From NCBI GenBank assembly GCA_038227745.1, contig JBBRPS010000197.1, positions 1-13,687 of the forward strand: a stretch of 13,687 nucleotides of DNA. Direction: 5' to 3'. How positions within the stretch are numbered: position 1 is the first letter of the stretch; every line of letters starts with the position of its first letter. The notes below the pieces were generated by a model. The model was not told the origin of the DNA, searched no databases, and saw only the letters and a program-made list of their open reading frames with translations. Source of the DNA: DASPXY01 sp038227745 (GTDB lineage: Bacteria; Planctomycetota; Planctomycetia; Gemmatales; Gemmataceae). Below are positions 1-4,812 of this stretch, piece after piece. The position numbers were made by a program, and so were the translations under genes.

Positions 1-131
1 CTTGCATCCAAGTCGGTAGCGATGACAGTGTGGTGTCACTCTTCGGAAACCGCAGAATTCATGCGGAAAGCGCGACAACACGGGCTGTCGCGGCTCTCCT
101 GAATTCAGTGCAGGTTTTCGTGCCAGGGACA

Positions 132-695
132 CTAGGGCGGATAATACACCAACTCGATCACCAACCGAAATCGGTCCGCAAACGCCACCAAGCGCTTGAG
201 AAACTGCGTCCGCGTGCGTGCCGCCTCCTGACCGTTGTCCAGATCAATCACCAGCTTCTTCACCCCCGCATAGTGGCCGCGTCGCCCCTCCCACCACTGC
301 GTCAAACCATCCACGATGAAATCACTGGTCAACCGGATGGTCCCAAACAGGATCGTCAGCAGGCCAGCCACGACCTCCAAAATGCCAAACGGGATCAGCG
401 TGGCCACAGGCTTCCGGTCGTGATCCAAGGCCTTCACGGGTTCTAGCCCCCGCTCCTCCCCGTCACGCGAAAACTCCCCGACCTGGACCTTGGCCTTGGT
501 ATCGATCGAGATCCGCACGGTTTCTGGCGAACGGTCCGCTTGCTCGTGGGCTGCCGCCACGTTGGCGAAGATCGCGTTGGTTTCCTTGACCTTCTTGAGG
601 GGCTTGGCCTTCTGCACGCGGCGCCAGCGGTAGCCCAAGCGGTTGAGCAAGCGTCGGCAGGTGCGCTCGCCGGGCGAGTCGGCGGCGCACCAAGC
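132..695 (-). pseudogene. ISAzo13-family transposase, truncated at both ends
   Basis: This is a DDE-type transposase remnant. The minus-strand reading frame carries the family's central core: RRLGYR-like and QKAKPLKK blocks, then SIDTKAKV, the KALDHD segment, the TSDFIVDGLTQWW block, VIDLDNG, and TQFLKRLV leading into LVYYPP. Family members normally continue into a YHSKYNPIERCWG block. Here the frame stops at TAG (132-134) straight after YYPP, so the last catalytic part is missing. On the 5' side, recognisable similarity fades upstream of the GERTCRRLL segment near 670-690, and no family N-terminal DNA-binding region is seen. It is therefore a fragment, not a working element. What cut it is not clear; another insertion near 130-145 is possible. 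I saw no convincing terminal inverted repeats. Family assignment is from memory of conserved blocks. Confidence 0.8.
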
Positions 696-896
696 AGAGA
701 ATGATCGGTGACCGGGCGGGTTCACCGAATGCGTACGGAAGACTTGCCGCAAGCTATTTTTTATCAACGAGTTGTGACGAAACAGAAAAAGCCCCTCAGG
801 ATGTGCAAGATTGCACGGTTGTCATTTGTGGGTCGGGGCGGAACTGCCGAAGCGGTATTTTGCAGCTGTTCGATAAGCCCCACGCCGCGACCCGCG
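696..896. other. Lower-GC intergenic gap downstream of the ABC-F gene
   Basis: No gene is seen between the transposase remnant and the ABC-F stop. The stretch 745-835 is clearly more AT-rich than its surroundings. It contains a perfect 6-bp inverted repeat with a 2-nt centre (GTGCAA 803-808 / TTGCAC 811-816) and a short CTTG-CCG-CAAG stem followed by a T run around 744-766. On the minus strand the run near 782-797 reads GAGGGGCTTTTTCTG. This could end ABC-F transcription, but no strong GC-rich stem sits directly before the T run, so no terminator is called. Confidence 0.4.
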
Positions 897-2687
897 TCAA
901 GCAGATCCTTCGATCTCTCCTTGCAGCCGGCACCAGCGTTCTTCGGCCTCGGCGAGCTGCGCCGTCAGGGCCGCGACTTCGTTGTGGAGGTGGAGCGCCT
1001 CGATCGCATCGGTCGATTCCAGCAACCGAGCATTGAGGGAGCGTTTTTGTTCGTCGAGTTGGGTAATCGTCTGCTCCAGCGCCTTGATTCCCTTGCGCAC
1101 CGCACGTTCGTTCCTTTGCGCAGGGCGCGACGAGGCCTTGGCAGGCATGGCCACCGCCGGCGGGAGTTTCGTGCGTACGGCCGCCAGTTCCCGCTCGCCG
1201 GCCTCGATTTCCTTGTTGACCTTGGTCAGGTAAGCGTCATACTGGCCGTTGTAATGGGTCACCCTGCCGTCACGCACTTCCACAATGCAGGTCGCGACCC
1301 TTTTCGTGAAGTGCCGGTCGTGGCTGGTGAAGATCACGGTCCCCTCGTACTCCAGCAAGGCTTCGGCGAGGGCCTCGACGGTATCGACGTCGAGATGGTT
1401 GCCCGGCTCGTCCAGAATCAACACGTTGTGTTCGCTCAGCAACAGTCCGGCCAGACAGAGCCGGGCGCGTTCCCCGCCGGAGAGTACGGCGATCGGCTTC
1501 TTGACGTGCGCTTTCCGGAACAGCAGGGCGCCAGCCACTTCGAGGATCTCCTGGTCCTTCTTGCCCCGGGCCGCCTGCTGGTGCAGGTACTCCAGAACGG
1601 TCTGGCCCTCCGGGAGGCTGGTGTACACGTGCTGGGCGTAGACGCCGACCTGGCAGCCATACCCCCAACGGACCTCCCCCGCGAGCGGCGCGAGGGAATC
1701 CACCACCGTCCGCAGGAACGTCGTTTTTCCCTGGCCGTTATCCCCGACGACGGCCGCCCGGGTGCCGTGGTCGATCTCCAACTGGACGTCGGCGGCGATC
1801 CGGCGCTCGGGGTAGCCGATCGCCAGATCCCGGCAGCGCAGCGCGGGGCCTTTGCGCGGCTCGATGCGCGGCGCGCGAATCCGGGCCGTCGGCTCGTCGC
1901 TGGCGATCTCCGTCAACTCCAGGCGTTCGAGCTGCTTGGCCTTCGACTTTGCCAGCGTGGCGGTACTGGCGCGCGCCTTGTTCTTGGCGATGAACTCCTC
2001 CAGGTGTCGCCGCTTGGCGAGGATGGATTCGTTCGAGCGTTCTTCGTGCTGGCGTTTCTCGCGCTGGAATTCCAGAAAGGCATCGACCTTCCCGGGAAAG
2101 GTCGTCAACTTGCCCCGGGACAGGTCGAGCGTGTGGTCACAAGTGGCGCCGAGAAACGCCCGGTCATGGGAGACGATCAGGCATGCCGACCGATGACTTT
2201 GCAGGAAGTGTTCCAGGAGAATCTGGGTGCGCAGGTCGAGGAAATTCGTCGGCTCGTCGAGCAGCAGGAGGTTCGGCTCGTGCAACAGCACCGCCGCCAA
2301 CTTCACGCGCGTCTGCCAGCCCCCGGAGAGCTTCGCGATGGGCCCGTCCAGGGAGGCCCCCTTCAGCTCGAATTGCCCGGCGACTTCCCCGCATTTCCAG
2401 TCCGGCTCACCGCTGTCGCGCCTCAGAAATTCGAGCGCGGTCTCGCCGGGAAGAAAGGGATCGTGTTGGCGCAGATACCCCAGTCGCAGGCTCGGATGGC
2501 GGATGACTTCGCCGCTGTCGAGTTCTTCCTCACCGAGGAGAATCCGGAGCAGCGTGCTCTTGCCGGCGCCGTTGCGGCCGATGAATCCTACCTTGACGTT
2601 GTCGCTCAAGGTGGCCTCGGCGCCGTCGAGTAACACCTGATCGCCGTAGCTTTTGCAAGCTTTTGAAATCTGTAACAGGGTAGCCAT
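897..2687 (-). CDS. ABC-F family ATP-binding protein (Uup/EttA-like), translation-associated
   Basis: A soluble 596-aa tandem ATPase without membrane segments, as expected for ABC-F proteins, which act on ribosomes rather than in transport. Domain 1 has Walker A GRNGAGKS (37-44), signature LSGGW (120-124), Walker B with DEPTNFLD (144-151) and switch SHD (173-175). The charged linker at about 200-260 corresponds to the P-site tRNA-interacting motif. Domain 2 has GDNGQGKT (315-322), LSGGE (402-406), LILDEPGNHLD (423-433) and SHD (455-457). The second DEPTNHLD motif reads DEPGNHLD. Residues ~525-590 form a C-terminal coiled coil like that of Uup. The ATG at 2687 was chosen because it opens the typical MATLLQI beta strand; the frame extends upstream but that part is not family-like. 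Only a weak, distant AGG precedes it. It is monocistronic and points away from the tRNA array. Subfamily and any antibiotic-resistance role cannot be decided here. Confidence 0.93.
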   Translation of the reverse strand: MATLLQISKACKSYGDQVLLDGAEATLSDNVKVGFIGRNGAGKSTLLRILLGEEELDSGEVIRHPSLRLGYLRQHDPFLPGETALEFLRRDSGEPDWKCGEVAGQFELKGASLDGPIAKLSGGWQTRVKLAAVLLHEPNLLLLDEPTNFLDLRTQILLEHFLQSHRSACLIVSHDRAFLGATCDHTLDLSRGKLTTFPGKVDAFLEFQREKRQHEERSNESILAKRRHLEEFIAKNKARASTATLAKSKAKQLERLELTEIASDEPTARIRAPRIEPRKGPALRCRDLAIGYPERRIAADVQLEIDHGTRAAVVGDNGQGKTTFLRTVVDSLAPLAGEVRWGYGCQVGVYAQHVYTSLPEGQTVLEYLHQQAARGKKDQEILEVAGALLFRKAHVKKPIAVLSGGERARLCLAGLLLSEHNVLILDEPGNHLDVDTVEALAEALLEYEGTVIFTSHDRHFTKRVATCIVEVRDGRVTHYNGQYDAYLTKVNKEIEAGERELAAVRTKLPPAVAMPAKASSRPAQRNERAVRKGIKALEQTITQLDEQKRSLNARLLESTDAIEALHLHNEVAALTAQLAEAEERWCRLQGEIEGSA

Positions 2688-2780
2688 CGGGGATAAAATC
2701 CTCGGGACCAATGGGGGTTGTGCCACGTGTGCGGCTGTCCGCGGAGGGGTAACCACCCGCCCCGGGCTGGTGCCGATGAT

Positions 2781-2897
2781 CTATTCGCTCGCCGGGTCTT
2801 TGCTGTCGATCGCCTGACCGCTGGGGAAATCGACTGGGTGGTTGTGAATCTCAAGGGGAGCGCGGGTAGGCGGGGCGGTCGGGATGATGGTGCTCAT
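2781..2897 (-). CDS. Possible 38-aa small protein upstream of the ABC-F gene
   Basis: I do not recognise this. From the ATG at 2897 the frame encodes 38 residues, starting MSTIIPTAPPTRAPLEIHNH and ending KDPASE. It is proline-rich with no membrane segment. It is on the same strand as the ABC-F gene and ends 93 bp before that gene's start. Upstream there is only a GGA 9-11 nt before the ATG, not a good ribosome binding site. The composition differs from the Arg-rich shadow frames of this gap, which is the only reason to list it. It may equally be chance. Confidence 0.2.
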   Translation of the reverse strand: MSTIIPTAPPTRAPLEIHNHPVDFPSGQAIDSKDPASE

Positions 2898-3216
2898 GCG
2901 TTTCGTCCAGCGCACCACACCCCAGAGAGAGGGCGATGAATCTCCTTTTCGGGTGGCAACACGCAAATCTACGTTATTTTAGCAGGGAGCAGGCAGGAAG
3001 GCCAGAGCGCCGGCCGGACGTCGGCAAATCGTTCGACCACCCCGACCGCGCGCCGCGCGGTCGCGTACGTCGACGTAACCGGGCGCCGCCACCAGTGCTC
3101 GCCGGAGTCGCTCCTGGCCCGCGCGGTCCACGAATTCGACCCTGCGGGCCTGATCTGGTGAAAAACGGCCTGGTAGAGGGAACCTGCAAGCGCTTTCAGG
3201 TGTCTTACTAAACGTC

Positions 3217-3309
3217 ATGCGGGTCTGGTCCCGGCGGCGGCGACGCGCGTACAATCAGCCGCTGAACGTCGGGTTCCAGGTCACGAACGCCGCGGGCGAA
3301 AAGTTCTAA
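3217..3309 (+). CDS. Possible 30-aa reading frame or gene 3' remnant before the tRNA array
   Basis: A short frame from ATG 3217 to TAA 3307-3309 encodes 30 residues. It has an Arg run (residues 6-10) and ends in QPLNVGFQVTNAAGEKF. The codons of this last segment are all G/C-ending, apart from the GAA, as in the real genes of the window, and the residues look like the end of a normal protein. No Shine-Dalgarno sequence precedes the ATG. It may be a decayed 3' end of a larger gene whose front is lost, or a chance frame. It ends 24 bp before the first tRNA. Confidence 0.2.
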   Translation: MRVWSRRRRRAYNQPLNVGFQVTNAAGEKF

Positions 3310-3333
3310 CCGTGTCCCGGCGCTGACTGCTAT

Positions 3334-3405
3334 TGTCCCGTAGCACAACGGTGGTGCAACTCGCTGTTAACGAGAGGGTTGTAGGTTCGAGTCCTACCGG
3401 GACAG
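3334..3405 (+). tRNA. tRNA-Asn (anticodon GTT)
   Basis: First gene of the array. Acceptor TGTCCCG pairs with CGGGACA; the discriminator is G73, as usual for Asn. U8 A9 are present, the D-stem is GCAC/GTGC and the D-loop keeps GG. The anticodon loop CTGTTAA (3364-3370) places GTT at 3366-3368; the first anticodon-stem pair is an A-A mismatch. T arm GTAGG-TTCGAGT-CCTAC is canonical. CCA is not encoded: CTG follows G73. The spacer to the next tRNA is 9 nt. Confidence 0.93.
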
Positions 3406-3414
3406 CTGATTGAC

Positions 3415-3484
3415 AGGGACGTGCTCCTGGGAGAGCAGGCGGCTTCCAACCCCGCTCCAGAGGGTTCAAATCCTTCCGTCCTTG
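3415..3484 (+). tRNA. tRNA-Trp (anticodon CCA), irregular
   Basis: Acceptor AGGGACG pairs with CGTCCTT (one G-T), discriminator G73. A1 and G73 fit tRNA-Trp. Read with a 7-nt loop TTCCAAC (3444-3450), the anticodon is CCA (3446-3448), but pair 31-39 is then a C-C mismatch above a good GCGG/CCGC stem. Without that pair the loop is 9 nt. Only U8 lies between acceptor and D-stem GCTC/GAGC, so position 9 is missing, and the D-loop is short (CTGGGA). An alternative reading, TCC (Gly) with a bulged stem, fits the acceptor and discriminator less well. The gene is only 70 nt; no CCA is encoded. Confidence 0.8.
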
Positions 3485-3489
3485 CTCCT

Positions 3490-3561
3490 GTGTCCGTGGC
3501 CGAGCAGCAAAGGCACTCCCCTGCCGTGGGAGATAGGTGGGTGCGATTCCCGCCGGACACT
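3490..3561 (+). tRNA. tRNA-Gly (anticodon GCC) lacking T-psi-C and D-loop GG
   Basis: Acceptor GTGTCCG pairs fully with CGGACAC; the discriminator is U73, as in bacterial tRNA-Gly. Anticodon stem CTCCC/GGGAG is perfect, with loop CTGCCGT and anticodon GCC at 3523-3525. Two features separate it from its ten neighbours. The T loop is TGCGATT (3542-3548), so positions 53-56 read GUGC instead of GUUC. The D-loop AGCAGCAA has no GG at 18-19. Together these remove the usual D-loop/T-loop contacts. The stems are intact, so this is selective change rather than general decay. See the finding on non-ribosomal tRNA-Gly. No CCA is encoded. Confidence 0.88.
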
Positions 3562-3567
3562 CTGACT

Positions 3568-3640
3568 GCCCTGTGACGCTGCCGGTGTTGGCGACCCGCC
3601 TGTCGAGCGGGCGAGACGGGTTCGACTCCCGTACAGGGCG
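3568..3640 (+). tRNA. tRNA-Asp (anticodon GTC)
   Basis: Acceptor GCCCTGT pairs perfectly with ACAGGGC; the discriminator is G73, as for Asp. Anticodon stem CCCGC/GCGGG encloses CTGTCGA, giving GTC at 3602-3604. D-stem CGCT/GGCG encloses a loop with GG. T arm ACGGG-TTCGACT-CCCGT is canonical. Position 8 is G rather than the near-universal U. The following 6-nt spacer is CTTTTT. Confidence 0.92.
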
Positions 3641-3646
3641 CTTTTT

Positions 3647-3718
3647 CCAGCCGTGACCGAGCGGCGAGGTACCCGTCTGATACGCGGGCCCAGGTAGGTT
3701 CGACTCCTGCCGGCTGGA
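3647..3718 (+). tRNA. tRNA-Ile (anticodon GAT)
   Basis: Acceptor CCAGCCG pairs perfectly with CGGCTGG, discriminator A73. U8 G9 are followed by D-stem ACC/GGT and a loop with GG. Anticodon stem CCCGT/GCGGG encloses CTGATAC, giving GAT at 3679-3681. T arm GTAGG-TTCGACT-CCTGC is canonical. No CCA is encoded and the following spacer is 5 nt. Confidence 0.92.
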
Positions 3719-3723
3719 CTGAC

Positions 3724-3796
3724 AGTCCCGTGTTCCAGCGGTTCACGATCCCTTGCTCACACCAAGGGGACGAAGGTTCGACTCCTTCCGGGACTA
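3724..3796 (+). tRNA. tRNA-Val (anticodon CAC), weak D-stem
   Basis: Acceptor AGTCCCG pairs perfectly with CGGGACT, discriminator A73. Anticodon stem CCTTG/CAAGG encloses CTCACAC, giving CAC at 3758-3760, which reads GTG. T arm GAAGG-TTCGACT-CCTTC is canonical. The D-stem is degenerate: only about two of four pairs form, although the loop keeps GG. No CCA is encoded; the following spacer is 9 nt. Confidence 0.88.
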
Positions 3797-3805
3797 CTCA
3801 TTTAT

Positions 3806-3882
3806 TGCGGGGTGGACTGGAGCCTGGTTCCCAGCACGGTCTCATAAGCCGTTCGACGCGGGTTCAAATCCCGCTCCCGCAA
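3806..3882 (+). tRNA. Initiator-like tRNA-fMet (anticodon CAT), expanded D arm
   Basis: Acceptor TGCGGGG pairs with TCCCGCA, discriminator A73. The loop CTCATAA (3841-3847), the D-loop AGCCTGG and the T arm GCGGG-TTCAAAT-CCCGC match bacterial initiator tRNA closely. Differences from the E. coli initiator, from memory: position 1-72 is a T-A pair rather than a C-A mismatch; only two of the three hallmark anticodon-stem G-C pairs remain, since 31-39 is T-G; and the D arm is about 3 nt longer, with stem CTGG/CCAG. An elongator Met or an Ile(CAT) tRNA is less likely given the D-loop and acceptor. Confidence 0.82.
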
Positions 3883-3892
3883 CTCTCTGAAC

Positions 3893-3963
3893 GGGCCCTT
3901 GGTCCAACGGGAAGACGCCGGCATGGCATGCCGGCAATGCGGGTTCGATCCCCGCAGGGTCCA
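3893..3963 (+). tRNA. tRNA-Ala (anticodon GGC)
   Basis: Acceptor GGGCCCT pairs with AGGGTCC, with a G3-T70 wobble, the main alanine identity element. Discriminator A73 also fits. Anticodon stem CCGGC/GCCGG encloses ATGGCAT, giving GGC at 3925-3927. D-loop with GG and T arm GCGGG-TTCGATC-CCCGC are canonical. The G3-U70 pair argues that it can be charged by AlaRS. No CCA is encoded. Confidence 0.94.
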
Positions 3964-3970
3964 CTCTCAC

Positions 3971-4062
3971 GGAGGCTAGGCGACTGTCGGTTCGTCGCGC
4001 CTGTCCGCTAAACAGGACCGGCCACACGCTGGCCGGCGCGGGTTCAACTCCCGTGGCTTCCG
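3971..4062 (+). tRNA. tRNA-Ser (anticodon GCT) with C33
   Basis: A type II tRNA with a 7-bp variable-arm stem CCGGCCA (4018-4024) / TGGCCGG (4030-4036), as expected for Ser. Acceptor GGAGGCT pairs with GGCTTCC, including two G-T pairs; discriminator G73. Anticodon stem CCTGT/ACAGG encloses CCGCTAA, giving GCT at 4007-4009. Position 33 is C instead of the near-universal U33. D-stem GCGAC/GTCGC and T arm GCGGG-TTCAACT-CCCGT are sound. No CCA is encoded. Confidence 0.9.
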
Positions 4063-4068
4063 CTCGAC

Positions 4069-4140
4069 GCCCTGATGGTGAAACGGACATCATCCCAGTG
4101 TCCTAAACTGGAGTTCCAGGTTCGAGTCCTGGTCGGGGTA
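4069..4140 (+). tRNA. tRNA-Arg (anticodon CCT)
   Basis: Acceptor GCCCTGA pairs with TCGGGGT (two G-T pairs, including 1-72), discriminator A73. Anticodon stem CCAGT/ACTGG encloses GTCCTAA, giving CCT at 4102-4104, which reads AGG. D-stem GTGA/TCAT and T arm CCAGG-TTCGAGT-CCTGG are good. Its D and T arms closely resemble the next gene, pointing to a tandem duplication followed by anticodon change. No CCA is encoded; the 12-nt spacer is the longest in the array. Confidence 0.9.
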
Positions 4141-4152
4141 CTTACTCGCAGC

Positions 4153-4225
4153 GCTTCGGTGGTGAAATGGAGATCATGCCTGTCTTCTAAACAGGGCGTT
4201 CCGGGTTCAAGTCCTGGCCGAAGCA
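4153..4225 (+). tRNA. tRNA-Arg (anticodon TCT)
   Basis: Acceptor GCTTCGG pairs perfectly with CCGAAGC, discriminator A73. Anticodon stem CCTGT/ACAGG encloses CTTCTAA, giving TCT at 4186-4188, which reads AGA. D-stem GTGA/TCAT matches the preceding Arg gene and T arm CCGGG-TTCAAGT-CCTGG is canonical. It is the last tRNA of the array; CTCCC follows A73, and a strong hairpin starts 15 nt later. Confidence 0.94.
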
Positions 4226-4240
4226 CTCCCTCCCGCCCAC

Positions 4241-4281
4241 ACGACCCCCGTCCGCTGGCAGCGCCGGCGGGCGGGGGTCGT
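4241..4281 (+). terminator. 15-bp hairpin closing the tRNA array
   Basis: Arm ACGACCCCCGTCCGC (4241-4255) pairs with GCGGGCGGGGGTCGT (4267-4281) over 15 bp with one T-G pair. The 11-nt interval can form three more pairs (GGC/GCC). It starts 15 nt after the last tRNA. There is no T tract after it, so it may act as a 3' processing or stabilising structure or a non-canonical terminator. It may also serve the convergent minus-strand gene ending at 4405. Confidence 0.65.
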
Positions 4282-4315
4282 CTCATGCCCAGCCAGCCCC
4301 AGAGTCGTAAATGGG

Positions 4316-4334
4316 GACGCTCTCCGCGAGCGTC
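4316..4334. terminator. Short hairpin between convergent array and secreted-protein gene
   Basis: GACGCTC (4316-4322) and GAGCGTC (4328-4334) form a perfect 7-bp stem with loop TCCGC. It lies about 70 bp beyond the stop of the minus-strand secreted-protein gene. No T run follows on either strand, so a terminator role is a guess from position. Confidence 0.35.
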
Positions 4335-4404
4335 AATGGCGACGGTGCGGACTGTCCCGAGCAGAGGGACGGAGCGTGCCCGGCCGGAGAGGAGGGCGCC
4401 TCCG

Positions 4405-4812
4405 TTAGCGGAAGAAGAGTGGCGTATAGTAGGCGCTGCCGTAGACGGGGGTGTAGTTCGCGTACGGCGAGTTCTGCGTCGTGGTGCCGTAGTACACCTG
4501 GTGCCGGGGATAGCCGAGGTAGTAGCTCGTGGAGGTGCCCGAGGGGGCGACGGGCGGCGGGAACACGACGACGGTCGGCGCGTAGAAGGAGTAGCGGACG
4601 GGAGCGACGTACTGCGGGCCGTAGTAGGTCACGTAGGGGGACGGCGCGAGCGGGGGCGGCGGGGGCGTGTAGTAGGATGCGTAGGGGGGTGCCTGGGAGG
4701 GCGGGGTGAATCCCGGCGCGGGGGCGGGTCCCTGGGCGCGGGCGGGTTGCGCGCCGGCGAGCAGGCCCCACGCCGCCAGCGCCAGGATCGGGTTCCTCAC
4801 GATGCGCTTCAC
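4405..4812 (-). CDS. Secreted Pro/Tyr-rich hypothetical protein
   Basis: A 135-aa exported protein of unknown function. The start is GTG at 4812, chosen because GGAGG lies 8 nt upstream and a proper signal peptide begins there: basic MKRIVRNP, a hydrophobic core (9-20) and a likely signal peptidase I site after ARA (24-26). The mature part is low-complexity and dominated by Pro, Tyr, Ala and Ser, with a PPPPP run (50-54) and many YY pairs, ending in YYTPLFFR. There are no cysteines and no further membrane segment. Such proteins in planctomycetes are often cell-surface or wall-associated, but that is only a general expectation. It is convergent with the tRNA array and divergent from the FHA-GGDEF gene, so it is probably monocistronic. 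Confidence 0.8.
   Translation of the reverse strand: MKRIVRNPILALAAWGLLAGAQPARAQGPAPAPGFTPPSQAPPYASYYTPPPPPLAPSPYVTYYGPQYVAPVRYSFYAPTVVVFPPPVAPSGTSTSYYLGYPRHQVYYGTTTQNSPYANYTPVYGSAYYTPLFFR

Larger units (their letters stand above)
2688..3333. other. 646-bp gap between the ABC-F gene and the tRNA array
   Basis: No gene with recognisable homology. Overlapping frames on both strands exist but their proteins are Arg/Pro-rich and look like shadows of GC-rich DNA. Visible structure: an imperfect-centre palindrome of 9-bp arms, GACCGCGCG (3044-3052) and CGCGCGGTC (3054-3062), followed by the perfect 12-bp palindrome TACGTCGACGTA (3066-3077). A TACAAT hexamer lies at 3250-3255, but no matching -35 element is apparent, so I do not call a promoter for the tRNA array. 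Two tiny frames in the gap are listed separately at low confidence. Confidence 0.4.

Noticed and set aside
108..126. A sigma-54-like TGGCACG...TGCA on the minus strand beside the transposase remnant
   Set aside because: There are 11 nt between the GG and GC instead of the required 10, and no gene lies suitably downstream.
708..2633. A 641-codon plus-strand frame opposite the ABC-F gene
   Set aside because: It is the antisense shadow of a clear ABC-F coding sequence with all ATPase motifs; long opposite frames are expected at this GC content.
2936..3254. Overlapping plus- and minus-strand frames of 91 codons each in the gap before the tRNA array
   Set aside because: Both are rich in Arg, Pro and Gly with no recognisable domain and no ribosome binding site, and they overlap each other almost completely.
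3330..4286. Minus- and plus-strand reading frames across the tRNA array, such as proteins with GVEPTW, GFEPSG and RTRTYNP motifs
   Set aside because: These are the well-known false proteins translated from tRNA genes; the GxEP and similar motifs are antisense T-loop sequence. The tRNA structures explain the DNA fully.
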